From positions 124,001 to 188,000 of the forward strand of contig DYEV01000008.1 of the NCBI GenBank assembly GCA_020725545.1: DNA of 64,000 bases, read 5' to 3'. How positions within the stretch are numbered: the stretch's first letter is position 1; each line of letters begins with the position of its first letter. Source of the DNA: Desulfobacca sp. GTDB taxonomy: Bacteria; Desulfobacterota; Desulfobaccia; Desulfobaccales; Desulfobaccaceae. The notes beneath the pieces were generated by a model. The model ran no database searches. It was not told where the DNA came from and was given only the letters and a program-made list of their open reading frames with translations. The translations under genes were made by a program, and so were the position numbers. This document shows positions 28,808 to 38,428 of the stretch, piece by piece.

Positions 28808-28862
28808 CTTCTATAAGTCACCCGCAAAGCATGCACATAAACCCTTGCCCCAGAAGACTGGC

Positions 28863-28889
28863 GTGGGCGGGCACGGCGGCCCGCCCCAC
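28863..28889 (+). repeat. REP-like palindrome R2 copy B
   Basis: gtgggcgggcacggcggcccgccccac, near-perfect GC stem. Confidence 0.85.
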
Positions 28890-28903
28890 TCTTGGAATTT
28901 TCT

Positions 28904-28938
28904 GACCACTAACCACTACCCACTGACCACTGACCACT
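28904..28938 (+). repeat. heptanucleotide tandem array (RMCCACT)5 just upstream of the MFS start codon
   Basis: gaccact aaccact acccact gaccact gaccact gact-ATG read directly. Confidence 0.9.
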
Positions 28939-28942
28939 GACT

Positions 28943-30190
28943 ATGCCCTTGGCCCTGCTTGATACCTTTGCCTCCTTCCGGCACCGCAACTATCGCCTCT
29001 TTTTCATCGGTCAGACCATCTCTCTGGTGGGCAGTTGGATGCAGGCGGTGGCGCAAGGCTGGTTGGTCCTGCTCCTCACCAATTCGTCCTTGATGTTAGG
29101 TCTGGCCGGAGCCTTGAACTCCCTGCCGCTGTTGCTCTTCTCTTTCTGGGGGGGCGTAGTGGCTGATCAGGCCGACAAGCGGCGCCTGCTCCTGGCCACC
29201 AACAGCGCCGGTCTGGTCATGGCCCTGACCCTGGGCCTGTTGGTCTTCACCGACCTGGTCCAGGTCTGGCAGATCATGGTCCTGCTCTTTGGCATCGGTA
29301 CGGCCATGGCCTTTGATATCCCGGGGCGCCAATCATTCATTGTAGAGCTGGTGGGTAAAGATGATCTCCCCAATGCCATTGCCCTTAATTCCAGCCTGTT
29401 TAACGGCACCCGGGCCTTGGGGCCGGCCTTGGCCGGGATCCTCATCGCCTCAGTAGGCATCGCCAACTGTTTTTTCCTTAATGCCCTGAGTTATGTGGCG
29501 CCGCTGATCTGCTTGTCGCTGCTGCGCCTGCCGGTCCGGCTGCGCCCGGCCCACCGTCTGCGAACCATTGCCGGAACCCGGGAACTGTTTGCCTTTATTG
29601 CCCGACAGCGGCCGGAATTGGGCTGGATCATGGCCATCCTGGCGGTAAATTCCGTCTTTGCCCTGTCCTATACGGTGCTCATGCCCATCATCGCCCGGGA
29701 CATCCTGCAGGCCGGGCCGCGAGGCTATGGCTTCCTCATGGCCGCCAGCGGCGTGGGCGCCTTCTTTGGTGCCCTGGTCCTGGCCGGCCTGATCCGCCGC
29801 TATCCCCCCATGAGTTTTTTCTGGGGCGGCACGGCCCTGATGTTGCTGGCTCTGTTCCTTCTTTCCTGCACCCGGTCTTTTTGGCTGGCCTTGGTCTTTC
29901 TTTTCTTTACCGGCTTCGGCATGACCATCGCCATCTCCACCGGCAATAGTCTGGTGCAGTTGCATGTCCCCGATGAGATGCGGGGCCGGATCATGTCACT
30001 CTTCGGCCTGACCTTCCTCGGCTTTACGCCATTGGGCAACTTTCTTTATGGCCTTTTGGGCCACCATCTCGGCCCCTGCCTGACCATCCGCCTGGGGGCC
30101 GGCCTGGCCGCCCTGCTGGGTCTGTACTGCTTCCTGGCCCGTCCTGAACTCCGCCGCCTCCTGTTCACCTCAGAATTGCCGAACGCCTAA
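28943..30190 (+). CDS. MFS transporter (EntS-like family)
   Basis: FASFRHRNYRLFFIGQTISLVGSWMQAVAQGWLVLLLTNSSLMLGLAGALNSLPLLLFS; ~12 TM segments. Confidence 0.9.
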   Translation: MPLALLDTFASFRHRNYRLFFIGQTISLVGSWMQAVAQGWLVLLLTNSSLMLGLAGALNSLPLLLFSFWGGVVADQADKRRLLLATNSAGLVMALTLGLLVFTDLVQVWQIMVLLFGIGTAMAFDIPGRQSFIVELVGKDDLPNAIALNSSLFNGTRALGPALAGILIASVGIANCFFLNALSYVAPLICLSLLRLPVRLRPAHRLRTIAGTRELFAFIARQRPELGWIMAILAVNSVFALSYTVLMPIIARDILQAGPRGYGFLMAASGVGAFFGALVLAGLIRRYPPMSFFWGGTALMLLALFLLSCTRSFWLALVFLFFTGFGMTIAISTGNSLVQLHVPDEMRGRIMSLFGLTFLGFTPLGNFLYGLLGHHLGPCLTIRLGAGLAALLGLYCFLARPELRRLLFTSELPNA

Positions 30191-30480
30191 CCAGCCCCTC
30201 GGTTGTTGCACGGGTGCGGTGATGGGAGGGGGCTGGGGGGCACCGCCTCCTGCCTTCTCTCTTCAAAACCTCCCCCCCCACCCCACCCTGCCGGATGGCT
30301 GCGGCAAAAGACAAAGGCCGCAGAATTTCGCCCCATCATTATCAAGATTCTCACATTGCCCTCCATACCTCTCCAAAGTTTTTTCTTCTTGCTGGATAAA
30401 AAGAAAGTGAAAAAACATTTAATTAATTTGTCAAATTAGCCGATACAGGGAGCAGGTCAAGGAGCTGGTTTCAGATGAGA

Positions 30481-30604
30481 AGCTGTTGTAAAACCCTGAA
30501 AGCCGATTCCATACCATTCTGAGCGCGGCGAAGATTCTTGTCTTGTCAGTTAGAGAGAGAGCCTTCACTTCGTTCCCGATGACAAGAAAAGAGGTTTTGC
30601 AACA
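30481..30604 (+). repeat. MITE-like repeat family R1, copy 3
   Basis: agctgttgtaaaaccctgaaagccg...ccattctgagcgcggcgaag...gatgacaagaaaagaggttttgcaaca. Confidence 0.85.
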
Positions 30605-30621
30605 AACTATAGCAATACCTG

Positions 30622-32091
30622 TTGTCAAGGAAGGCTGCGGTGCGTCGACTCAGTCAAAAATTTCTCAGATTACTCATCAAAATCCTGGACCAGGTGATCC
30701 TTCTGACGGCCCTGCTGACAGCCGCGGCCGCAGTCTACCACGATCTGGAAGACTTCAGTTTCATGGGCTTTCTCTCCCTCCGCCTGGAAATTAGCAATAT
30801 TTTCGTGGTGCTGGGCCTCATGGTCCTTTGGTCTGGTCTGTTGTCGGCCATGCATCTGTATCAGTTGCGCAAGTTCAGTTCCTGGCGCCGGGATGCACTG
30901 GATGTCTGTCAGGCGGCCACGATTTTGACGTTGGTTTTTCTCCTGGTGTCCTCCTTGATCAATATTTCTTTTGCTAAGCCTTTATTTTTCTTTCTTTTCT
31001 GGGCGATTCTGACCTTGGCCAGCCAATTGCTCCGCTTATTGTGGCGGAGCTGGTTGGAGTTTTTCCAACGTCAGGGGCTGCACCTCACCCAGGTGCTCAT
31101 GGTGGGTACCAACAGCCGGTCGGTGGCCTTTGCCCGGGCCATAGAAAACAAACTGGAGTTGGGCTATCGGGTCATCGGTTTCGTGGACAATGACTGGTTC
31201 GGCCTGAAGAAATTTTTGGCCAGTGGCTATCCCTTGTTGTCTGATCTGAAAAATTTTCCTCAGTATTTACGGGAAAATGTCGTTGACGAAGTGATCATTG
31301 ATCTGCCCTTAAATACCTACTATCAGCAGGTGGCCACCATCGTTAGCCATTGCCTGGAACAAGGCATTCTGGTGCGCTTTGTCTCCGACAGCTTTTACCT
31401 CCTGCGCAATCTGCGGCTGGGGCGCACTGCTTTTGAAGAATTCAATGATACCACCGTTATTTCCGTCTACAACGGCGTGCTGGGTGGTCTGCCCCTGGCG
31501 GCCAAACGCCTGGTGGATATGGTGGGGGCCCTGGCCTTGCTGGCACTGTTCTCGCCGCTGATGGTGGTTGTGGCCCTCCTCATCAAGCTCACCTCGCCGG
31601 GGCCGGTTTTTTTTGTCCAGGAACGTTTGGGTCTCAATAAGCGTCTGTTCCGGATGTATAAATTCCGGACCATGGTAGTCGATGCAGAACAGCATCAGGC
31701 GGAATTGGAAAAGTTGAATGAAATGGGGGGGCCGACTTTTAAAATCAAGGACGATCCCCGGGTAACCCCTCTCGGTGCCATCCTCCGACGGACCAGCATT
31801 GATGAATTGCCGCAGCTGGTCAATGTCCTGAATGGGGATATGAGTCTGGTGGGCCCGCGGCCGCTGCCAGTTCGGGATTACCGGGGTTTTAATGAGGATT
31901 GGCACCGCCGCCGCTTCAGCGTCAAGCCCGGCCTCACCTGTCTGTGGCAGATTCAGGGCCGGAATTCTCTGTCCTTCGAAACATGGATGAAACTTGATCT
32001 GCAATACATCGATCAGTGGTCCTTTTGGCTGGATATCAAGATTCTCCTGGGCACCCTGCCGGCGGTGCTCCAGAAAAAGGGGGCTTATTAG
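30622..32091 (+). CDS. polyprenyl-phosphate hexose-1-phosphate transferase (WbaP/WcaJ-type sugar transferase)
   Basis: TTG start; N-terminal TM bundle plus CoA-binding-like domain; [80 protein letters not shown]. Confidence 0.93.
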   Translation: MSRKAAVRRLSQKFLRLLIKILDQVILLTALLTAAAAVYHDLEDFSFMGFLSLRLEISNIFVVLGLMVLWSGLLSAMHLYQLRKFSSWRRDALDVCQAATILTLVFLLVSSLINISFAKPLFFFLFWAILTLASQLLRLLWRSWLEFFQRQGLHLTQVLMVGTNSRSVAFARAIENKLELGYRVIGFVDNDWFGLKKFLASGYPLLSDLKNFPQYLRENVVDEVIIDLPLNTYYQQVATIVSHCLEQGILVRFVSDSFYLLRNLRLGRTAFEEFNDTTVISVYNGVLGGLPLAAKRLVDMVGALALLALFSPLMVVVALLIKLTSPGPVFFVQERLGLNKRLFRMYKFRTMVVDAEQHQAELEKLNEMGGPTFKIKDDPRVTPLGAILRRTSIDELPQLVNVLNGDMSLVGPRPLPVRDYRGFNEDWHRRRFSVKPGLTCLWQIQGRNSLSFETWMKLDLQYIDQWSFWLDIKILLGTLPAVLQKKGAY

Positions 32092-32092
32092 C

Positions 32093-32845
32093 ATGGTGGC
32101 ATTCTTCCTGTTTGGGTTCCTGCTCCTGGCCGGTCCTGCCAGTGGCGGCGAGGATATCAGGTTCGAGCAGTTTTCCCCCAGGGAAGAGCAGTTGTGGTTG
32201 GATCGGCTCCGCCGGAACCCGCAAGACGCCCGTTCCTATTTTTTCCTAGGGAGATATTATGATTTTGTGCATCGTGATCAGGACGCGGCCAATGCCTTCA
32301 AAAAGGCCACACTCTTGCGTCCTGATTGGGCCCAGGCCTTTTTCAACCTGGGGAAGCTCTATCATCGCCTGGGGCGCATGCCGGACGCGGCCGTGGCCCT
32401 GCGCCGCGCCACCCTGTTGAAAGCCGATTATGCGGCAGCCTATCATTTTCTTGGTCTGGTGGAGATCAACCTGGGGCATTATCCGGAGGCCGCCACCGCC
32501 CTGATTAAAGCCTATGACGCCAATCCGGGGTGGGCCGAAAAATACTACGACGGCACCAGTTATGGGATCCATTCGGAGTTCGAGCAGAAAGAGGTCGTCC
32601 TCCGCTTAGTACAGCTCATCTATCCCACGAACCAGCGTCTGGCCCGTCTGCTCTATAACCGGTGGGCTCGGGGAAATGCCGGTATGAAGGAATATTGGCG
32701 AGAGGTGGCCGGGGCCGAAAAACGCTCGGAAACGGGCTACCAGGAGCCCCCCCTGAGCGGTTATCCCGAACCCCCTCAGCCTGGTTACCTCCGCGGGCCG
32801 GAGGTGGGGTTCCAGCGTGGTTTGGAAGGCCGTTATGGCCGCTAA
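32093..32845 (+). CDS. secreted TPR-repeat protein in EPS cluster
   Basis: Signal-peptide-like MVAFFLFGFLLLAGPASGG; TPR-like repeats (DAANAFKKATLLRPDWAQAFFNLGKLYHRLGRM). Confidence 0.75.
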   Translation: MVAFFLFGFLLLAGPASGGEDIRFEQFSPREEQLWLDRLRRNPQDARSYFFLGRYYDFVHRDQDAANAFKKATLLRPDWAQAFFNLGKLYHRLGRMPDAAVALRRATLLKADYAAAYHFLGLVEINLGHYPEAATALIKAYDANPGWAEKYYDGTSYGIHSEFEQKEVVLRLVQLIYPTNQRLARLLYNRWARGNAGMKEYWREVAGAEKRSETGYQEPPLSGYPEPPQPGYLRGPEVGFQRGLEGRYGR

Positions 32846-32857
32846 GGAGGGGGGCCA

Positions 32858-35119
32858 ATGCGGGGAGGGAACCACATGACCAGTGAATCCCAACAGACCG
32901 GCAGACGCATCTCCCTTCGAGATGTCTTGTTTATTTTTTTCTACAAGCTCCCAGTTTTTGAGCTGGTTCTGGGTTTCATCGTCAGCTGCACCATTCTTCT
33001 GGCCCTGCTCAAAACACCGGTCTATCAGGCCAGCGGCCAGATTTTGGTTAAACCGATGTTGGAGCCGAGCCTGAAGCTGCAGGCACCGATCTCCACTAAT
33101 ATCCGGGCCAATCCAGTTACCTCCCAGGACGTCAATTCAGAGGTGAATATCCTAAAATCGCCCCAATTGCTCCGGGACGTGGTCCAGCGCCTGGAACTCT
33201 ACCGGCCCCAGGAGCCGAGCACGGTGTGGCAACGTTGGCAAAGGTGGGTCGGTGAGACCTTGAACGCGGCCCTCATCGCCAGCGGTATGCGTACGCCGTT
33301 GGGACCGGTGGAGCAGGCCCAGTTAGAGCTGGAAAAACGATTGGAAATCAAGCCGGTGACCTTATCGAATACCATTGCGGTGTCCCTGCGAGGCGAGTCG
33401 CCGGAAAAAATTGCCAAGATCGTCAACACTCTCATGGAAACATTTATTGATTACCACATCGCCGTTTTCAAGGCCAAGGGCGCCCGGGAGTTTTATACGG
33501 CCCAAGCCGAATTCTACCGGCAGCGGCTGGAGGAGGCCGAAGCCAATCTGGAGAAATTCAAAAAGAAGTGGGCCATCATCGAGATCAATGCCCAGAATGA
33601 GACCAATGTGGAGCTCCTCAAGATCCTCAATGAAAATCTCACGCTGACTCTGGCCCAAATCCGGGATCGGGAGACCAAAATCGGCGTCCAGGTCAATAAC
33701 CTGGCCAAAACCGGCGAAGTGGGGGCTCTGACCAAAGATTTGCAGAACAATATCGTGGAGGAATTGGTCCGGGTGCTGGGGCCGCTCATGGCCGAACGGG
33801 AGCGCCTGGCTGTGCATTATCAGGAGGGCAGCGACAAGCTGCTGGCCATGGAACGGCAGATCCAAGAAATCAAGGAAAAATATGACCGACAGATTAAAGG
33901 GTTGGTGCATGGGGCCCAATTAGACCTGAACGGTTTGAAAAAATACGCCAAAACCCTACAAGACAACATGCAAAAATTAAAGGAGCAGTCTGTTCTCCTG
34001 TCACAGCAGCAGATTGAATTGGACCGGTTGTTGCGGGAAGTCAAGCAGAACGAAAAACTTTATCTGCTCTATCGGGACAAAATGGAGGAAGCCCGCATCG
34101 AAGAGCAGCAGGAGGCCAACCGGGTCTCCAATGTTACCGTGACCACCTGGGCTGAACCGCCGGCCGTGCCCGTATTCCCGAAAAAGACCCTGATGGTCCT
34201 GCTGGCCGTCATTATTGGCAGTATCGTCGGTTTGGCCGGCACCTTCATTTCCTATTACCTGGATCACGCCGTGAAAACGCCTGAGGAATTGGCCTGGCAT
34301 GCGGGCCTGCCGGTGTTGGCGACCGTCCGGGAGATGGCGGAGACCCCGGCGCCAGCGCTCCCGGGGCAGGTTGCCAAAGCCGGGGGGCCGCCCTTGTGGA
34401 TGCTCACCCCGGCGGCGTACCCCCAGCTCCATGGTGATTACAGCAACATGAAAAACAATCTCTTGCTGCACAAACAGCATCATGGCTCCAAGCTCTTCCT
34501 GTTCACCGGCCCGGCTCCGGGTGTCGGAGTTTCCACGACCTGTGGCAACCTGGCGGTGCTGCTGGCCAGAGATCTTTTGGATCAACGGATTCTGCTGGTG
34601 GATGGCAATCTAGTCGATCCGGTGGTACACCTGGCTTTTCAGAAAAACAGAGCGCCTGGCCTGCTGGATTATATCTGTCAAGCCAGCCGCAATCCGGCCC
34701 TGACCGGCAACCCCACGCGGGCTGCAGCAGCGCAAGCGGCTGCGTCGCAGGCGATCTTGGAGTTTCAGCAAGTAGTGCAACCCACGGGGCTGGCTAATCT
34801 CGACCTGGTTACCCTGGGCACTCAGGATCCTCAGATCGTCTCCCCTTTTGATTTAAAGAAGTTTTCAGAGTTCCTGCAGGAGGCGCAGACGCATTACGAT
34901 CTGATCTTGTTGGATGGGTCGCCCCTGTTCAGCTCCAGCAACAGTCTGATTATTGCCGCGCAAGTGGATGGCATTGTCATGGTAGTAGAAGCCTGCCATA
35001 CCCGGTATGAAGTGGTCAGCGAAATGAAATATCTGCTGGCGCGGCACGGCAACATCAGCGGCGGGGTCTTGAATAAACGCCAGTACGTCATCCCCGGCTC
35101 CATTTATAAATACATCTGA
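32858..35119 (+). CDS. Wzc/GumC-like polysaccharide chain-length/BY-kinase-type protein with degenerate Walker A
   Basis: Wzz-like TM (IVSCTILLALLKTPVYQASGQILVKP), coiled coils, second TM, then C-terminal MinD/BY-kinase-like fold FTGPAPGVGVSTTCGNLAVLLA...ILLVDGNLVDPVVH...DLILLDGSPL. Confidence 0.85.
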   Translation: MRGGNHMTSESQQTGRRISLRDVLFIFFYKLPVFELVLGFIVSCTILLALLKTPVYQASGQILVKPMLEPSLKLQAPISTNIRANPVTSQDVNSEVNILKSPQLLRDVVQRLELYRPQEPSTVWQRWQRWVGETLNAALIASGMRTPLGPVEQAQLELEKRLEIKPVTLSNTIAVSLRGESPEKIAKIVNTLMETFIDYHIAVFKAKGAREFYTAQAEFYRQRLEEAEANLEKFKKKWAIIEINAQNETNVELLKILNENLTLTLAQIRDRETKIGVQVNNLAKTGEVGALTKDLQNNIVEELVRVLGPLMAERERLAVHYQEGSDKLLAMERQIQEIKEKYDRQIKGLVHGAQLDLNGLKKYAKTLQDNMQKLKEQSVLLSQQQIELDRLLREVKQNEKLYLLYRDKMEEARIEEQQEANRVSNVTVTTWAEPPAVPVFPKKTLMVLLAVIIGSIVGLAGTFISYYLDHAVKTPEELAWHAGLPVLATVREMAETPAPALPGQVAKAGGPPLWMLTPAAYPQLHGDYSNMKNNLLLHKQHHGSKLFLFTGPAPGVGVSTTCGNLAVLLARDLLDQRILLVDGNLVDPVVHLAFQKNRAPGLLDYICQASRNPALTGNPTRAAAAQAAASQAILEFQQVVQPTGLANLDLVTLGTQDPQIVSPFDLKKFSEFLQEAQTHYDLILLDGSPLFSSSNSLIIAAQVDGIVMVVEACHTRYEVVSEMKYLLARHGNISGGVLNKRQYVIPGSIYKYI

Positions 35120-35128
35120 GGCATGGCC

Positions 35129-35881
35129 ATGAAATTGATAAAACCAAAAAGTCGAAGGTTCGATCTACTCTGGTGGTGGAGCCTCAGCCTGCTTCTCTTG
35201 GCAGGCTGCAGCAGCATGCAGCCGGCCCGGACGGCCAGCGACCTGGCGGCGGAACCAGTGGAACCCCTGACCTTGTCGGCTGGCGACGTCATCGATGTAA
35301 AATTTTTCTATACCCCGGAACTGGACGAAAGCCAGATTGTCCGACCGGATGGCTTTATCAGCTTGCAGTTGGTGGGGGATGTGCGCGTCGACCACCTGAC
35401 CCCAGGGGGGCTCCAGCAGGAACTGCTCAGACGCTATGCCCCCCATCTCAAAAACCCAAAGATTACGGTCCTGGTCCGGCGGGTCTACGACGCCCGCATT
35501 TGGGTCGCCGGCGAAGTAAAACGGCCCGGGCCGGTCCAGATGAACGGCAGGCTCACGGTTTTGGAAGCGGTGATGGAGGTTGGCGGAGGCACCAGGCCGA
35601 CGGCGGACCTGGCTAAAGTGTTGGTGGTCCGCCAGAAAAATGACGGCCGGCACTATGGCTGCCTGGTGAATCTGAAAGATGTCCTCCAGGGTCGGGAAGG
35701 GCAGCAATTCTTCCTCCATCCCCGGGATGTGGTCTTTGTGCCGCCCACGAGCATTACCAGAGCCAATGACTGGGTCGATCAATACATCAACAAGATGGTG
35801 CCCCAGGCCCGGACCATTGTGGAATATCCCATCGGTCCGGGGGGCGGCGGCACCGCCGGCATTGATACCAGCGCCCGTTAG
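35129..35881 (+). CDS. polysaccharide export lipoprotein, Wza family (SLBB)
   Basis: LLLLAGCSSMQ lipobox; LTLSAGDVIDVKFFYTPELDESQIVRPDGFISLQLVGDVRVDHLTPGGLQQEL. Confidence 0.9.
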   Translation: MKLIKPKSRRFDLLWWWSLSLLLLAGCSSMQPARTASDLAAEPVEPLTLSAGDVIDVKFFYTPELDESQIVRPDGFISLQLVGDVRVDHLTPGGLQQELLRRYAPHLKNPKITVLVRRVYDARIWVAGEVKRPGPVQMNGRLTVLEAVMEVGGGTRPTADLAKVLVVRQKNDGRHYGCLVNLKDVLQGREGQQFFLHPRDVVFVPPTSITRANDWVDQYINKMVPQARTIVEYPIGPGGGGTAGIDTSAR

Positions 35882-35901
35882 GTGTGCCGGAAGGCAAAAA
35901 C

Positions 35902-36039
35902 ATGGCAAAAAAAACCAAACTCAGCGATATGCTGTGGCTGGTGCTGTCCATGCTGATCGGACTGATGATTATCTATGCTTTTTATCTCTTGGTGCAGTAT
36001 TGGAGCCAGTCCACCCTCCAGAACCAGTTGTTTCTCTAA
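35902..36039 (+). CDS. small single-TM protein (45 aa) between wza-like and wzy-like genes
   Basis: Not in the supplied ORF track; ATG 35902 to TAA 36037-36039: MAKKTKLSDMLWLVLSMLIGLMIIYAFYLLVQYWSQSTLQNQLFL; ggaagg SD-like motif upstream. Confidence 0.6.
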   Translation: MAKKTKLSDMLWLVLSMLIGLMIIYAFYLLVQYWSQSTLQNQLFL

Positions 36040-36093
36040 GCGACCTACGCAACGCCACTATCTGGAGACTGTCTCTCAAGAGGGGAGCCGCCC

Positions 36094-37587
36094 TTGACAA
36101 ATAAACCGCACCATCTCCCAACCCCGGGGGGCCTGGAATGGACCGGCACCGCCTTGCTGGGCCTGAGCACCGCCCTCGTCCTGGTCCAAGCCTTCCTGCT
36201 GCCTCCCAAGTGGACGGTTTTTATCCTCTTTTCTCTCTGCGCCCTGGCAGGGCTGGCCATGATCCGACGGCGAGAGAGGTTTATCATCTATCTGGCCGTG
36301 TTCTTCATGAGTGTCTACCTGGATTTTCATCCCTATTTCCTGCAAACCGACTCAACTCCCTGGCCCGTGGCCGGCATTCGCATCAGCATTTTTGATGTGA
36401 CCTTTTTTGGCCTGATGGTGGCCTGGGCAAGCCGCCTGTTGTTGCAGCCGACGGAAGTCCTGCGCTTTTATCCCGCCCTCAGCCTGCCCTTTTTTCTGTT
36501 GTGGGCTCTGGCGGTGCTGAGTTCTGCCCGTGCGGCCATCCCCCTGATCATTAAAATTGACACCTTGTGGATGGTCTTCCAGAGTTGGCTGATTTTCCTT
36601 TACTTTGCCAACACCTGCCAGGATCGTCACCTGCTGAGCGCCATTGTGGCAACCCTGCTGCTCAGCGGCGTCTTACAGGCCTTGTTGGGTCTGAGCCAGT
36701 ATATTAGCGGCAGTTCCCTGGGGTTGGAAATTTTCGGGGAAAGCAAGAGTTTCATGGAGATGCGGGCCGGCACCGAGCTGGTCAGCCGGGTAGCCGGTAC
36801 CTTTGGCCATCCTAATAATCTATCGGCCTATCTGACCATGTTGATCATGATCAATCTGGCTCTCCTCTTTGCGGATATCGACCTGCGGTGGAAATCTCTC
36901 CTGGTGCCGGTGTTGTTTCTGCTCGGTCTGGCCAATCTGTTGACCCTTTCCCGGGGTGGCTGGCTGGCCACCACCATTGGTGCCTATGTGACCCTGGCCC
37001 TCTGTTGGGGGCGCCTCTGGCGGCATCGGCTGTCAGCTTTTCTGCTGGCCGGGATAATCCTGTTTACCTTTGTCTTATCCACGTTAGTCTTTGTGGAACC
37101 ACTGAAACGTCGGTTCTTTGAGGAGGATTATGGCGCGGCCCAATCCCGGCTGCCCATGTCCCTGGTGGCCCTGAATATCATCCGCCATCACCCTTTCCTG
37201 GGTGTGGGGTTGACCAATTATGTCATGGTGGCACCCAAATATGACATCACCAAAGAAGCCATTGCCACCGACTTCGCCCGTCCGGTCCACAATGAATTCC
37301 TCCTGATCGCCGCGGAGTTGGGCCTGCCGGCCCTCCTGCTCTTTGTGACTATTCTGTTAATATTACTGCACCGGTTATGGCACCTGAGCAATACTTCCCC
37401 CGATCCGGTGCTGCCTTATCTGGCCATCGGCTTCCTGGGCACGTACATCGCCTGGATCGTCTTTCGACAGACGGATTATGCCTATGTCCTGTTAGCAGAC
37501 CCGTTCTGGATAATTGCTGGTCTCAGCCAAGCCATGATCGCCCTGGAAGCAAACAGTCTGCCAACTACAACTCATGGTAATTCATGA
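36094..37587 (+). CDS. O-antigen ligase/polymerase-like membrane protein (Wzy/WaaL family)
   Basis: TTG start; multiple TM segments; GTFGHPNNLSAYLTMLIMINLALL, LTLSRGGWLATTIGAYVTL, FARPVHNEFLLIAAELGLPALLLF. Confidence 0.82.
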   Translation: MTNKPHHLPTPGGLEWTGTALLGLSTALVLVQAFLLPPKWTVFILFSLCALAGLAMIRRRERFIIYLAVFFMSVYLDFHPYFLQTDSTPWPVAGIRISIFDVTFFGLMVAWASRLLLQPTEVLRFYPALSLPFFLLWALAVLSSARAAIPLIIKIDTLWMVFQSWLIFLYFANTCQDRHLLSAIVATLLLSGVLQALLGLSQYISGSSLGLEIFGESKSFMEMRAGTELVSRVAGTFGHPNNLSAYLTMLIMINLALLFADIDLRWKSLLVPVLFLLGLANLLTLSRGGWLATTIGAYVTLALCWGRLWRHRLSAFLLAGIILFTFVLSTLVFVEPLKRRFFEEDYGAAQSRLPMSLVALNIIRHHPFLGVGLTNYVMVAPKYDITKEAIATDFARPVHNEFLLIAAELGLPALLLFVTILLILLHRLWHLSNTSPDPVLPYLAIGFLGTYIAWIVFRQTDYAYVLLADPFWIIAGLSQAMIALEANSLPTTTHGNS

Positions 37588-38302
37588 GCTGGACAGGCAA
37601 GGGTAATCCTTCCCACCAGGACGTTGTTAGGAGCGCGGTTTCGGCTCCAAAGTCCGGATGCCCTGGATGGACCATAAGTTCCAGGGTGCGGAAGCGGGCC
37701 AGGTCTTTTTGGGATGCCTGAAATACGGTATTGAATCGGCCGAAGCCATCGGTCGTGCGGCTGGGGGGGATGAATTTCACGGCCAGGTTCCAGAAAAAGT
37801 TCTGGCGGCTGGGGCGCTGCGACGCGGGAACGAGGTTTTCTGCCAAACGGACTTTCGTGAGGCCGGTCTGCCGTTGCAGCTGCTTCAGGGTCCAAAAGAG
37901 CTGGGGCTGAACATGGACATCGTGGTGTGAATCCAGATGACTGATCCTGAGGCCTGCAGCCTGGACACGTGCGATTTGACTGAGCCACTCCCGGAAGATG
38001 GCCTGGCGCAGGGCCGCCCCAAAGCGAGCAGACTGAAAGGTGTTGCGGCTGAACCGCCCGGTCTCGTCCAGCAGCGGCTGCAAATCGGGGGTCGCGGTAA
38101 GAGGCCGGAACTGGGTCAGGTTCAAATGGACCCCGAACGAGCACCAGGGGAACTGCGCCGCCTGGCGGGCAGCCGCCTCCCAAAACGGGGCGTTGGCCAG
38201 GATAGTGGCCGAAGTGATGCGGCGACGGGCCATAAGGGCAAAGATGCACTCGCTCACCTCTTGGCTCAGACCCAGGTCATCGGCATTTACGATTATGCGC
38301 AT
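37565..38302 (-). CDS. ChbG/HpnK (YdjC) family deacetylase
   Basis: MRIIVNADDLGLSQEVSECIFALMARRRITSATILAN; FGVHLNLTQ; HLDSHHDVHVQPQLF; ELMVHPGHPD. Confidence 0.9.
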   Translation of the reverse strand: MRIIVNADDLGLSQEVSECIFALMARRRITSATILANAPFWEAAARQAAQFPWCSFGVHLNLTQFRPLTATPDLQPLLDETGRFSRNTFQSARFGAALRQAIFREWLSQIARVQAAGLRISHLDSHHDVHVQPQLFWTLKQLQRQTGLTKVRLAENLVPASQRPSRQNFFWNLAVKFIPPSRTTDGFGRFNTVFQASQKDLARFRTLELMVHPGHPDFGAETALLTTSWWEGLPLPVQLMNYHEL

Positions 38303-38428
38303 TTGTCTCCCTAGCACCTTGAGGCTGGTGAAACTCAACATGTGTGATCAGTTGTCCCCATGATATCAGGTAAAGCGGCTATTGGGCAAGGAACCTTGGC
38401 GGCCTGTTATAGTGGCGGTGGCGACAGC

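Noticed and set aside
28919-28942. Heptad arrays considered as a CRISPR-like structure
   Set aside because: Units are 7 bp without spacers.
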